The translations under genes and the position numbers were made by a program. A stretch of 64,000 nt of DNA from positions 186,001 to 250,000 of the forward strand of contig NZ_JODS01000011.1 of NCBI RefSeq assembly GCF_000718025.1. The letters run 5' to 3'. Numbering within the stretch: the first letter of the stretch is position 1; each line of letters starts with the position of its first letter. The notes under the pieces are model-generated. The model did not search any database. It saw only the letters and a program-made list of their open reading frames with translations, and was not told the origin of the DNA. This DNA comes from Kitasatospora purpeofusca. GTDB taxonomy: Bacteria; Actinomycetota; Actinomycetes; Streptomycetales; Streptomycetaceae. This document shows, one piece after another, positions 17,406 to 26,089 of the stretch.

Positions 17406-19484
17406 TCAGGACGGCTCCCGCACCGCCGCCACAGCCTTCTCCCGGGCGTGTGCGGGCAGGCCGTTGGCGAGGTCCTCGACCAGCAGCCGCCAGGCGATCG
17501 CCTCGGCCGCGGTCCGCAGCTGCGGGCTGCGGGGCCGCCCGGCGTCGGCCTCGAGGCGGTCGTTGAGCCAGTCCGACCAGGCGCGGGCGAGCGCGCGCAC
17601 CTCGTGCGTGCCGGTGGTGGTGAGGGCCAGCCGGTCGCCGTCGCGGGTGAGGTGCCCCTCGCCGGCCATGCGGTCGAACACCGGCTCCAGGACCTCCGGC
17701 GGGACGCGCTTGCGGGCGCCGATCAGCGCCAGCGACGCCTGGCCGACCGCCTTGGTGTGTCCGGCGACCTCCATCAGCGCCCAGGCGCCGGCGAGGTCGA
17801 CCCGGGTGTCGGCGCCGTCGACGATGGAACGGACCGTGTCGAGGTCGGCCCCGCGCACGATCCGGCCGACCGCCGACTCCAGCTGCTGGTCCGAGTCGCC
17901 GCTGGTCGGCTGGGCGAACCCCTCGCCGAGGTCCGTGGAGCCCGCCCGGGCGGTGTCCCGCAGTTGCACCTGCTTGAGGAACAGCGCGACCACGAAGCCC
18001 AGCAGGGCCACCGGCACGGTCCACAGGAACACGGTGTGCAGGGCGTCCGCGTAGCCCTGCACGATCGGCGCCGCCTGGTCGGCGGGCAGGCCGTGCAGGC
18101 CCTGCGGGCTCGCGGCCGCCCGGGTGAGCGCCACGGGGTCGGCGCCGGTCGTCCGGGCGGACTCGGCCACTCCCTGGGCCAGCTCGGTCCTGAGGCTGTT
18201 GGCGTAGACGGTCCCGAACACGGCGGTGCCGAAGGAGCTGCCGATGGTACGGAAGAAGGTCACCCCGGAGGTCGCGGTGCCGAGGTCCGCGTAGTCGACG
18301 GTGTTCTGCACGGCGATGGTGAGCACCTGCATGCTCAGCCCGATGCCGACGCCGAGGACGAACATGTAGCACGAGGCGAGCACGGTACCGGTGCCCGGCT
18401 CCAGGCGGGACAGCAGGTAGAGGCCCAGGGCCATCACCAGGGTCCCGGCGATCGGGAAGAGCCGGTACTTCCCGGTCTTGCTGACGATGTTGCCGCTCGC
18501 GACGGAGGCGAGCAGCAGGCCGATCACCATCGGCAGCATCCGTACGCCGGAGACGGTCGCCGAGTCCCCGTCGACGTACTGCAGGAAGGTCGGCAGGAAG
18601 GTCAGCGCGCCGAGCATCGCGAAGCCGACGATGAAGCTGAGGACGGAGCAGACCGCGAACACCGGGGTTCGGAAGAGCCGCATCGGCAGCATCGGCTGGA
18701 CGGCCCGGGTCTCCGCCCAGCAGAACAGGCCGAGGGCCACGGCGCCGCCGACGAACAGGCCGATGATCACCCCGGAGGTCCAGGGGTACTCGTTGCCGCC
18801 CCAGCTGGTCGCCAGGATCACCGCGCTCGCGCCGACCGTGACCAGGGCGATGCCCAGGTAGTCGACGACCGGCCGGACGGCCGCCCGCACCGACGGGATG
18901 GTCCGGGCGGCGGCGGCCACCACCACGACGGCGATCGGCACGTTGACGTAGAAGGCCCAGCGCCAGGACAGGTGGTCGGTGAACAGCCCGCCGAGCAGCG
19001 GCCCGATCACCGTCGCCACGCCGAACACCGCGCCGATCGCGCCCTGGTACTTGCCCCGCTCGCGCAACGGGATGACGTCGGCGATCAGCGCCATCGCCGT
19101 CACCATCAGGCCGCCCGCTCCGATCCCCTGGAGCGCGCGCCAGGCGATCAGCAGCGTCATGTTCGTCGCCAGGCCGCAGAGGAACGAGCCGGTGATGAAC
19201 ACGATCGCGGAGATCTGGAACAGCACCTTGCGCCCGTAGAGGTCGCCGAACTTGCCGGCCAGCACGGTGGCCACCGTCTCGGCGAGCAGGTAGGACGTGA
19301 CCACCCAGGACATGTGCGCCGCGCCGCCGAGGTCCGCCACGATGGTGGGCAGCGCGGTGCCGACGATGGTCTGGTCCAGCGCGGCCAGCAGCATGCCGAG
19401 CACGATGGTGGCGAAGACGACGTTCCGCTGCCGGACATCCAGCACCGGCGGGGCGGACGGCGGGTTCTCGGTGTCGACGGTCAT
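17406..19484 (-). CDS. DHA2-family MFS exporter with C-terminal winged-helix-like domain, 692 aa
   Basis: Fourteen-helix drug:proton antiporter of the EmrB/QacA group. The first helices contain IVLGMLLAALDQTIVGTALP, the motif A loop is LAGKFGDLYGRKVLFQ, motif B is LIAWRALQGIGAGGLM and motif C is GAVFGVATVIGPLLGGLFTD. The membrane part ends near residue 525 at VALFLKQVQLRDTARAG. After it come about 165 extra residues: a helix with QQLESAVGRIVRGADLDTV, a helix with GHTKAVGQASLALIGARKRV and a EVLEPVFDRMAGEGHLTR ... LALTTTGTHEVR segment that looks like the wing of a winged helix. Start ATG 19484. Similar tails occur in some actinomycete exporters; they may sense the substrate. Confidence 0.92.
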   Translation of the reverse strand: MTVDTENPPSAPPVLDVRQRNVVFATIVLGMLLAALDQTIVGTALPTIVADLGGAAHMSWVVTSYLLAETVATVLAGKFGDLYGRKVLFQISAIVFITGSFLCGLATNMTLLIAWRALQGIGAGGLMVTAMALIADVIPLRERGKYQGAIGAVFGVATVIGPLLGGLFTDHLSWRWAFYVNVPIAVVVVAAAARTIPSVRAAVRPVVDYLGIALVTVGASAVILATSWGGNEYPWTSGVIIGLFVGGAVALGLFCWAETRAVQPMLPMRLFRTPVFAVCSVLSFIVGFAMLGALTFLPTFLQYVDGDSATVSGVRMLPMVIGLLLASVASGNIVSKTGKYRLFPIAGTLVMALGLYLLSRLEPGTGTVLASCYMFVLGVGIGLSMQVLTIAVQNTVDYADLGTATSGVTFFRTIGSSFGTAVFGTVYANSLRTELAQGVAESARTTGADPVALTRAAASPQGLHGLPADQAAPIVQGYADALHTVFLWTVPVALLGFVVALFLKQVQLRDTARAGSTDLGEGFAQPTSGDSDQQLESAVGRIVRGADLDTVRSIVDGADTRVDLAGAWALMEVAGHTKAVGQASLALIGARKRVPPEVLEPVFDRMAGEGHLTRDGDRLALTTTGTHEVRALARAWSDWLNDRLEADAGRPRSPQLRTAAEAIAWRLLVEDLANGLPAHAREKAVAAVREPS

Positions 19485-19877
19485 GCGGACAGCCTCGCCG
19501 CAAGCCCGCGGGCCCCGCGATCGGGCTCCGTCGTCCGGGTGAACGGGGCGGCTCGGCGGGGCCCGCCGCCTGGACCGGTGGGGGCGGTGCGGCCGGTGGG
19601 GCCGGGCGGCACGAGGGCCGGGCACCGGAGCCGGCTGACGGACCGGCGGAAACGCCTGTGCGGCGCTCCCCGCGCTCAGCCGCGGGGCAGCCCGGCGATC
19701 TGCTGCGCGAGTCGGGCTGCCTGAGCGTCGTGCTCGGCCTTGAGCGCCGCGAACGCCTGCGGCTGCTGGGCGATCGCGGCCTTCTGGTAGTCGGCTTCGA
19801 CGGCGAACCGGATCCCGACCAGACAGGCAGTTCACCAGCCTCCGCCGACGCCCCCGCTCGTCCGGCCGTGCGCCGGG
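19485..19877. other. intergenic region, 393 bp, with an orphan reading-frame fragment
   Basis: Apart from the fragment described separately at 19676-19830, the rest (19485-19675) is very GC-rich with runs such as GGGGGCGGTGCGGCCGGTGG and holds no gene I can support. It should contain the promoter of the MFS exporter. Confidence 0.4.
19676..19830 (-). pseudogene. C-terminal gene fragment, unknown function
   Basis: Minus-strand frame with strict GC3 codon use reading IRFAVEADYQKAAIAQQ and FAALKAEHDAQAARLAQQ and ending IAGLPRG then TGA at 19676. It is helical and alanine/glutamine rich, like the tail of a coiled-coil protein. No ATG or GTG start lies between the stop at about 19832 and this stretch. 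It is best explained as the remaining 3' end of a lost gene; an unusual CTG start is less likely. Confidence 0.4.
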
Positions 19878-20900
19878 TCACCGCACGACGACGGGGGCGA
19901 GTGCGGCGGCGGCGAGCAGGGCCGGGGTGCCGGTTCCGTCGGCGAGGACGGTCCACAGGTCGCTGCCGTCGTCGCCCGGGAGGGCGTAGGCGAGGGTGCG
20001 GTCGTCGAGCCACAGGGCCTGGTCGTCGACGGTGCGCTGCTCAGCGGTGGCGGTCTCGGTCATGGTCGCCAGGTCGAGGACGTACAGCCGCCAGGGGGCG
20101 TCGTCGGGCAGTCCGCGGACCCGCTTCTTGTAGGCGACGCGGGAGCCGTCGGGCGACAGGGACGGGCATTCGACATTGCCGTGCACGGTGGTGAGGGTGC
20201 GGGCGACGGCGTCGCCGGCGACCAGCCAGGTGTGCCCGCCGGTGGCGAGGGTGGCGTAGAAGTGCTCGTCGTCGGCGAAGGTGACGCCCCAGACGTTGGT
20301 GTCGGCGGCGCGGTGGGGGTGGCCGTCCAGGGTGACGGCGTAGCTCTCCAGGTCGTCCTGGGGCGTCCAGGTGCGGGAGTCGAGGATCGAGGTGCGGGTG
20401 GAGAAGTCGGTGCCGGCGTAGGAGTCACCGCCGACGAAGACCGTCCAGGCGACGAGGTGGCCCGACGGCGACACCCGGGCGCGGGTGGGGATGCCGGCCA
20501 GGTCGTAGTGGCGCCGCTCGTTCAGGTCGGCGTCGAGGACGACCGCGCGGTAGGTGTCCTGCAGGACGCCGTGGACGGCCTGCAGGCAGATCCCGGTGCC
20601 GGCGGCGGCGTGGAAGCGCAGGCAGGCGGGCACCGCGACCGTCCGGGTGGCGGTGGGGTCGGCGAGCGGGACCGCGGCGAGGTGGTCGCGCCGGGAGCCC
20701 CAGGTCAGGCTGCGGAAGACCAGCAACGGCTCGTTGCCGTGCGGCCCGAGGGTGACGGCCCCCGCCCTTGCCGGCGGCCCGTCCCCCGCCCGGTCGCCGC
20801 CCCGGGCCGGGTCCCCGGCACGCAGGACGGTCCGGACACCGGCCCCGAGGAGCAGGGAGGCGGCGACCAGCAGGACGAGGAGACGGCGGCCGAAGGTCAT
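19878..20900 (-). CDS. TolB-like propeller protein with N-terminal anchor, 340 aa
   Basis: Membrane-anchored or secreted beta-propeller. The N-terminus RRLLVLLVAASLLLGAGV is an uncleaved-type signal. Blade signatures include RARVSPSGHLVAWTVFVGGDSYA, VWGVTFADDEHFYATLATGG, CPSLSPDGSRVAYKKR and DDQALWLDDRTLAYALPG: the S-P-D-G-x-x-V/I-A pattern of TolB/WD40-like repeats. No lipobox is present. It ends the operon that starts with the subtilase gene, 51 bases after the MFS gene. Function is not known; such proteins usually bind partners at the cell surface. Confidence 0.82.
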   Translation of the reverse strand: MTFGRRLLVLLVAASLLLGAGVRTVLRAGDPARGGDRAGDGPPARAGAVTLGPHGNEPLLVFRSLTWGSRRDHLAAVPLADPTATRTVAVPACLRFHAAAGTGICLQAVHGVLQDTYRAVVLDADLNERRHYDLAGIPTRARVSPSGHLVAWTVFVGGDSYAGTDFSTRTSILDSRTWTPQDDLESYAVTLDGHPHRAADTNVWGVTFADDEHFYATLATGGHTWLVAGDAVARTLTTVHGNVECPSLSPDGSRVAYKKRVRGLPDDAPWRLYVLDLATMTETATAEQRTVDDQALWLDDRTLAYALPGDDGSDLWTVLADGTGTPALLAAAALAPVVVR

Positions 20901-20951
20901 GGGTGGGGCCTCTTCCGGTCATCGGGGGACGGGGATCAGTGGGGGCGGGGA

Positions 20952-22232
20952 TCAGTGGGGGGCGGGGCGGTCGGCGGCCGCCCGCTCCGGGTCGCCGGTG
21001 ACGCGGCCCAGCAGGCGGACGGCGACGGTGACGGCGACGGTGAGGACGGCGGCCATCACGGCCAGGGCGGTGGTGTCGCCCCACCGGGTCCACAGCGCGC
21101 CGACCGCGAGCGAGCAGAGGAAGCGCCCTGCGGCCTGGCCGGTGCCGACCAGGGCGAGGCCGGCGCCGCGCCGCTCCTCGGGGACGGCGCCCGCCGCGAC
21201 GGCGGCCAGGGTGCCGTCGGTGGCGGCGTAGAAGAGTCCGTGCAGGAGCAGGACCGCGGCGGCGAGCGGGAGGCCGCCGCCGGGGCGAGCGAGCAGCAGT
21301 CCGTAGCCGGTGAGCAGTGCCGCGTGCCCGAGCACGAACGCGCGCCGACGTCCGATCCGGTCGGCGAGCGCGCCGAGCGGGACGGCGAGCAGCAGGTACA
21401 CGGCGGCGGTGCCGAGCGGCAGCAGCGGGAACCAGCCCGCGGGGAGGTGGAGGCGGCCCTGCAGCAGCAGGTAGAGGAAGGAGTCGCTGACGGTGGCGAG
21501 TCCGAGCAGGGCGGCGCAGGCGGTGGTCCGGCGCAGGGCGGGCAGACGGAGCAGCGCGCCCAGCCGCAGGCGCGGTCCGCGGGCCTGCGGGGCGGGGCCG
21601 CGGCCGGGGACGAGGAGGACCAGGACGAGCACGCCGAGGGCGGCGACGTACGAGCTGACGGTGAAGACGGCGCGGTAGCCGCCGGGGGCGGTGCGCAGGA
21701 CGAGGAAGGCGAGCAGGGGGCCGCTGAGCGCGCCGACGGTGTCCATCGCCCGGTGGACGCCGAAGGCGCGGCCGCGCCGTTCGGGCGGAGTGGCGAGCGA
21801 GATCATGGCGTCGCGGGGTGCGGTGCGCAGGCCCTTGCCGAGCCGGTCGGCGGCGAGGACGAGGCCGATCAGCGGCGCGGTGCGGACCAGCAGCAGGGCC
21901 GGTCGGCAGAGCGCGGAGAGGCCGTAGCCGGCAGCGGCGACGGCCTTGTGGCGGCCGCCGCCCCGGTCGCCGAGGAGGCCGCCGAGCAGGCGCAGGGAGG
22001 CAGAGGCGCCGTTGAAGGCGCCGTCGAGCACACCGAAGCCGAGCGGGGAGACGCCGAGGGCCGCGACCAGGTAGAGCGGCAGGACGGCGGTGACCATCTC
22101 GGAGGAGACGTCGGTGATCAGGCTGACCGTGCCGAGGGCGAGGACGGTGGGGGCGATCCGCGCGGACCGCCCCGGCCCGGGGGCCGGGGCGGCGGCGGAC
22201 GCCGCGGGGTTTCGGCTGTCCGCGAGGTACAC
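20952..22232 (-). CDS. MFS transporter, 426 aa
   Basis: Twelve-helix major facilitator. Start GTG 22232, two bases after the phosphoesterase stop. Helix 1 is TVLALGTVSLITDVSSEMV; the DVSSEM motif and the RLGKGLRTAPRDAMI loop are characteristic of a subgroup of MFS proteins with unknown or sugar-related substrates. A second R-rich loop, LGALADRIGRRRAFVLG, is the motif A equivalent of the second half. The gene lies in the middle of a secreted-enzyme operon (subtilase, phosphoesterase, MFS, propeller), so it might take up or export a product of those enzymes; that link is only positional. Confidence 0.88.
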   Translation of the reverse strand: MYLADSRNPAASAAAPAPGPGRSARIAPTVLALGTVSLITDVSSEMVTAVLPLYLVAALGVSPLGFGVLDGAFNGASASLRLLGGLLGDRGGGRHKAVAAAGYGLSALCRPALLLVRTAPLIGLVLAADRLGKGLRTAPRDAMISLATPPERRGRAFGVHRAMDTVGALSGPLLAFLVLRTAPGGYRAVFTVSSYVAALGVLVLVLLVPGRGPAPQARGPRLRLGALLRLPALRRTTACAALLGLATVSDSFLYLLLQGRLHLPAGWFPLLPLGTAAVYLLLAVPLGALADRIGRRRAFVLGHAALLTGYGLLLARPGGGLPLAAAVLLLHGLFYAATDGTLAAVAAGAVPEERRGAGLALVGTGQAAGRFLCSLAVGALWTRWGDTTALAVMAAVLTVAVTVAVRLLGRVTGDPERAAADRPAPH

Positions 22233-22234
22233 GG

Positions 22235-23137
22235 TCAGTTCCAGACGCCGGCGATGTCGGTGGCGTCGGCGGCCTTGCCGGCGTGCTTGCCGGTCCCGGC
22301 GAGGTCCTCCAGGGTGCGGAGCATGTCGTAGTGGTTGTACTTGGTGGTCGGTGCGCTGCCGGCCTTGACGGGCTGTCCGTACAGCACGGTGGGGATCTGG
22401 TTGCCGCTCTGCTTGTCGTCCTCGTCGTAGGTGACGATCAGCAGGCTGTTGTGGGTCTTGGCCCAGTTCGCGTACGCGCCGAGGTTGTTCTTGATCCAGC
22501 TGTCGCCGGTGCCCACGCCGCAGTCGTGCATGTCGGAGCAGAGGTTGGGGGTGACGAAGGAGACCGCGGGCAGTCCGGTGAAGTCGCTCGGGAACTGCGC
22601 GAACGTGTGGCCGGTGTTGGTGGGCACGTTCTTGAACGCGAACCAGGGGTTGTGCTTCTGGGCGTACTTGCCGCTCTTGCAGGTGGTGGAGCCCTCACTG
22701 GGAAGCGACTCGTTGTAGCTGCCCCAGGTCCTGCCGGCCGCGATCACCTCGGAGGCGAGGTTCGGGGCGGTCATCGAGCCGACCTTGTAGCAGCTGTCGT
22801 CGGTGACGCCCTGGGTGCTGCCGGAGAAGACGGCGAAGTAGTTGGGCTGGCTCGGATGGGTGATGCCGTACGAGGCCTTGAGGACGGCGCCGCCCGTGGC
22901 GAGCGAGTTCAGGTACGGCGCGTCGCTGCTGCCGATGATCTGCCTGTAGGCGTGGTTCTCCATCATGACCACGACCACGTGGTCCGGCTTCGGCATCGTG
23001 GTCGACGCCGAGGCCGGGCCGATGCCGACCAGGGTGGTGGCGAGGCCGCCCGCCACGGCCGTCGGTACGACGACGGCGACGGCGAGGGTGATCTTCTTGC
23101 GGCTGCGGCGGTGGCGGCCGGTGGTGGGGTCGGACAC
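22235..23137 (-). CDS. secreted phosphoesterase (acid phosphatase / phospholipase C-like family), 300 aa
   Basis: Alkaline-phosphatase superfamily enzyme of the bacterial phosphoesterase type. Signal region: basic GRHRRSRKKITLAVAVVV followed by an Ala/Gly core and ASAST near residue 46. Conserved motifs: DHVVVVMMENHAYRQIIG (metal/Asn-Glu motif), THPSQPNYFAVFSG (nucleophile region), CSDMHDCGVGTGDSWI, and LLIVTYDEDD near residue 230, which supplies metal ligands. The GTG start at 23137 has an AGGAGG site. It probably hydrolyses phosphate esters outside the cell. It is coupled in an operon with a subtilase upstream (32 bases) and an MFS transporter downstream (2 bases). Confidence 0.9.
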   Translation of the reverse strand: MSDPTTGRHRRSRKKITLAVAVVVPTAVAGGLATTLVGIGPASASTTMPKPDHVVVVMMENHAYRQIIGSSDAPYLNSLATGGAVLKASYGITHPSQPNYFAVFSGSTQGVTDDSCYKVGSMTAPNLASEVIAAGRTWGSYNESLPSEGSTTCKSGKYAQKHNPWFAFKNVPTNTGHTFAQFPSDFTGLPAVSFVTPNLCSDMHDCGVGTGDSWIKNNLGAYANWAKTHNSLLIVTYDEDDKQSGNQIPTVLYGQPVKAGSAPTTKYNHYDMLRTLEDLAGTGKHAGKAADATDIAGVWN

Positions 23138-23169
23138 GGTTTCCTCCTGGGTCGAGCGGTGGTCGGGGG

Positions 23170-24441
23170 TCACTTGGTGGGGTTGTCGCCCAGGCTCTTG
23201 ACGTAGAGGAGCCGGTTGGGGGTGTTGGTGCCGGCGCTGCCGATCGTGCCGGTGGTGGCGGCCTTGACCAGCGCGTCCTGGACCTGGGCGGGGGTGGCCG
23301 TGGGATGGGCCGACAGGTGGATCGCCGCGGCGCCGGTGACGTGCGGCGCGGCCATCGAGGTACCGGTCAGGTTGTGGCTGTCGTTGTCCCCGGTGTTCCA
23401 GGCCGACGTGATGCCGGTGCCGGGGGCGAACAGGTCGGTGCACGAGCCCCAGTCGGAGTCCGAGCGCCGCTGGTCGTCGGAGGTGGAGTTGTTCACGACG
23501 ACGGCCTCGGCGATGTCGCCGGGCGAGTTCCTGCACGCGTCGGCGTTGCTGTTGCCGGAGGACACCACCCAGGTGACGCCGGAGGCGATGGAGTTGCGGA
23601 TCGCCTTGTCCTCGGTGGAGCTGACGCCGCCGTTGATGCTCATGTTGACCACGGCCGGCTTGACGGCGTGCTTGGTGATCCAGTCGGCGGCGGAGACGAT
23701 GGAGGAGGTGGGAACGGAGTCGTTGCAGGGGGTGACCCGCACGGAGACCAGTTTCACGCCCTTGGCCACGCCGTAGTCCTTGCCGCCGACCGTGCCCGCG
23801 ACGTGGGTCCCGTGGCCGAGGCAGTCGGCGCCGTTGCGGCCGTCGCCGACCAGGTCCACCCCGATGGCGGCCCGTCCGCCGAACTGGCTGTGCGTGGTGC
23901 GCAGTCCGCTGTCGACCAGGTAGACGGTGACGTTGGAGCCGGTGTTCGGCGCGCTGTAGCCGTTGTCCAGCGGCAGGTTGCGCTGGTCGATCCGGTCCAG
24001 GCCCCAGCTGGCCACCGACGCCGCCTGCGCGCCCTCCGGCGCGACGTCCAGGTGCTGGGTGCTGTCCTGCTCCACCGAGGCGACCGCCCGGTCGGACGCC
24101 ACCCGGTGCGCCTGGGCCGGGGTCATCTCGGCGGCGAAGCCGTGCAGCGCGGTGTCGAAGACGGTGCGGACGGTGCCGCCGTAGGTGTGCGCCAGCCGGT
24201 CGGCGACGGACGCGACGGCGGTGTCCGGGGCCGTCGCGCCCGGTGCGGTGTCGTCCGCGAGCACCACCAGGTAGCGGCCGGCTATGGGGCCGCCGGGCGG
24301 CCGGGCCTCCTCCGCGGCCCGTTGGGCGGCGCTCGCCGGGTCGACGACCAGGGCGGCGGCCGCGGCGGCGACGGTGGCGGCGACGGCCACGGTGATGGGT
24401 TTCGTCCTGCGGGTACGGCGGCGTGCGCGGTACAGGGACAC
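23170..24441 (-). CDS. secreted subtilisin-like serine protease (S8), 423 aa
   Basis: Extracellular subtilase with all expected parts. Signal peptide residues 1-40 (basic RRRTRRTK then an Ala-rich core). Inhibitor I9-type propeptide around residues 55-130 with AGRYLVVLADD and the terminal RAVASVEQDS. Catalytic Asp177 in VYLVDSGL, His210 in LGHGTHVAG and Ser362 in GTSMAAPH, with the oxyanion Asn in SSGNSNAD. The family is the proteinase K/aqualysin branch, judged from the cysteine pattern and the short catalytic domain. The GTG start follows GAGGAATCACC. It is the first gene of a four-gene minus-strand operon. Confidence 0.95.
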   Translation of the reverse strand: MSLYRARRRTRRTKPITVAVAATVAAAAAALVVDPASAAQRAAEEARPPGGPIAGRYLVVLADDTAPGATAPDTAVASVADRLAHTYGGTVRTVFDTALHGFAAEMTPAQAHRVASDRAVASVEQDSTQHLDVAPEGAQAASVASWGLDRIDQRNLPLDNGYSAPNTGSNVTVYLVDSGLRTTHSQFGGRAAIGVDLVGDGRNGADCLGHGTHVAGTVGGKDYGVAKGVKLVSVRVTPCNDSVPTSSIVSAADWITKHAVKPAVVNMSINGGVSSTEDKAIRNSIASGVTWVVSSGNSNADACRNSPGDIAEAVVVNNSTSDDQRRSDSDWGSCTDLFAPGTGITSAWNTGDNDSHNLTGTSMAAPHVTGAAAIHLSAHPTATPAQVQDALVKAATTGTIGSAGTNTPNRLLYVKSLGDNPTK

Positions 24442-24680
24442 GGTGATTCCTCGGGGGGAGTGTGCGGCGGGAGTCCGCCGGCTCGGGGATCGGGAGCGGG
24501 GTACCGGCGGCGGCTTCCGGGCCGTCGGCCGGGGCTTCGCCGCGGAGGTGGGCGATCACTCCACTCCGGCGGCGGGCCGGTGAACAGAAGTACCGTCAGG
24601 AACACGCCACCAGAAGCCACTTTTCGCCAGTGGCGCGGTTTGGCCAGGGAGGTCGCGCGCGGCGGCTCCCGGACCGTTCC

Positions 24681-24757
24681 GGGCCTGCGCGGGGCCTGCG
24701 CGGGGCCTGCGCGGGGCCCGGCTCGGGTCGTGCTCGGGTCGTGCTCGGGTCGTGCTC
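24681..24757 (+). repeat. seven 11-bp tandem units in two families
   Basis: Three perfect copies of GGGCCTGCGCG (24681-24713), one hybrid unit GGGCCCGGCTC (24714-24724) and three perfect copies of GGGTCGTGCTC (24725-24757). All begin with GGG and keep the same 11-base spacing, about one helical turn. The array is non-coding, between the subtilase promoter side and the regulator terminator. Confidence 0.85.
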
Positions 24758-24794
24758 GGGACATCGTGGAGAGGAGGCTCCGGGCATGGCGAAG

Positions 24795-24824
24795 GAGCGG
24801 TTCCCGGAGCCCCGGGAACCGCTC
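24795..24824 (-). terminator. hairpin terminator of the LuxR-type regulator gene
   Basis: A 13-bp perfect inverted repeat: GAGCGGTTCCCGG at 24795-24807, loop AGCC, and CCGGGAACCGCTC at 24812-24824. It lies 9 bases past the stop of the regulator on the minus strand and has no U-tract, as usual in Streptomyces. It could also stop transcription from the other side. Confidence 0.8.
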
Positions 24825-24833
24825 GTGGCCGGG

Positions 24834-25811
24834 TCAGATCCAGCCGTTGCGGGCGGCGTGCAGCGCCATCTGGAAGCGAGTGACCGAACCCGCACGGGAG
24901 TTGAGCTGCTCCAGGTGGCGGGAGAGGGTGCGGCGGCTGACACCCAGCAACTCGGCGATGGTGTCGTCGGTGACACCGGTGGCGAGCAGTTCGACGATCC
25001 GCCGGTGGATCGGGCTGAGCGCCGACGGCACCCGCTCCCCCAGGTGCATCGGCAGCGCCGCCCGCCACGAGGTCTCGAACAGCCCGGTGAGCGCGGACAG
25101 CAGGCTGGACGGGTGGACCAGCAGCATCGAGTCGTTGACCTCGGCCTCGACGAACGACATCGACACGATGGCCAGCCGCCGGTCGAAGACCGTCAGCTTC
25201 ACCGGCACGGTCGGCAGGATCCGGGCCCGCTCCCCCGCGGCGATGGACGGCTGGATGTTCACCGCGTAGTACGCCGCGTTCTGCACCGCCGATCTGGAGT
25301 ACACGACCCGGTACTCCACGCCCTGCCCCAGGTTCTCGATCTCGATCGGATTGGGGGAGCCGTGGGTGTGGTAGGGCGGCGAGTCGAAACGCAGCACCTC
25401 GCTCTCGGCCGCCTCCTCGATGGTCTCGATCCGCTCGATGATCGAGTCGCCGGTGACCACCTCGACCAGGTTGTCGGTGGGATGCGGGCTCACCGAACGC
25501 CGGTACCCGCGGTAGGCGTTGGCGGCCGCCTGCTGGGCCTCGCGCAGCTCCGCGCCGCGGCTGTGCGCCAGGAACTCCAGCGCGACGGTGGGCTCCACCG
25601 GTACGTGCCGGCGGAACCCGCCGACGTCCGAGACGGTGACCAGTCCGATCCGGCGCAGGTGCGCGAGGTGCGCCTGGCTGTCGGGCCCCGGCTCGTCGGG
25701 CGGGTGTCCGGTGTCCCCGGATCCGGTGGCGAGCAGCGCCACGTAGACCTCCGCCTCGCGGCGGGTCAGCCCCAGGCGGCACAGGTGTGTCGGCAGGTCC
25801 TCGTCGGACAT
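24834..25811 (-). CDS. transcriptional regulator, TrmB-like N-terminus and LuxR-type HTH, 325 aa
   Basis: DNA-binding regulator. The N-terminal LTRREAEVYVALLATGSG stretch is typical of TrmB-like or similar winged helices. The middle (residues about 105-250) contains a VVTGDSIIERIETIEEAAESE region, then RFDSPPYHT and EYRVVYSRSAV, followed by RILPTVPVKLTVFDRRLAIV: this is the TrmB-type sensor part found in Streptomyces regulators. The C-terminus has LSPIHRRIVELLATGVTDDTIAELLGVSRRTLSRHL, a LuxR/GerE-type helix-turn-helix (described in pieces: ELLATGVTDDTIAELLG and VSRRTLSRHLEQL). The ATG at 25811 follows GGGGAGGAACG. It is divergent from L-serine dehydratase, which may or may not be its target. 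Confidence 0.88.
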   Translation of the reverse strand: MSDEDLPTHLCRLGLTRREAEVYVALLATGSGDTGHPPDEPGPDSQAHLAHLRRIGLVTVSDVGGFRRHVPVEPTVALEFLAHSRGAELREAQQAAANAYRGYRRSVSPHPTDNLVEVVTGDSIIERIETIEEAAESEVLRFDSPPYHTHGSPNPIEIENLGQGVEYRVVYSRSAVQNAAYYAVNIQPSIAAGERARILPTVPVKLTVFDRRLAIVSMSFVEAEVNDSMLLVHPSSLLSALTGLFETSWRAALPMHLGERVPSALSPIHRRIVELLATGVTDDTIAELLGVSRRTLSRHLEQLNSRAGSVTRFQMALHAARNGWI

Positions 25812-26089
25812 CGGCGTTCCTCCCCGTGAGGGCGGCCCGCTCCGGACGGACCGGAGACAGCACGGGACCCGCCGGGTCCCGCCGATGCGTGCCGGGGGCC
25901 GCTTTCGGCGCATCGTGGCACATACCGGCGAGTAGGTGTCAGACCCGCACACTCCCCACCGGGATCGACCGCGCGACCGGCCCGGGCGCCCCACGCCCGT
26001 CCTCGCCAGTGGCCGCCGTGTGCCACCGGACACGCCCGGCCGACGGTAGACCGGTGGCCACCACCACGGCAGCTCTCCAGGAGTCCCCC

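Noticed and set aside
16389..19724. Long plus-strand open frame of about 1100 codons
   Set aside because: It runs antisense to the sigma factor and MFS genes, has Gly/Arg/His-rich content and no start signal.
25812..26089. Possible riboswitch upstream of L-serine dehydratase
   Set aside because: No glycine- or other riboswitch core could be recognised; only ordinary promoter-length sequence.
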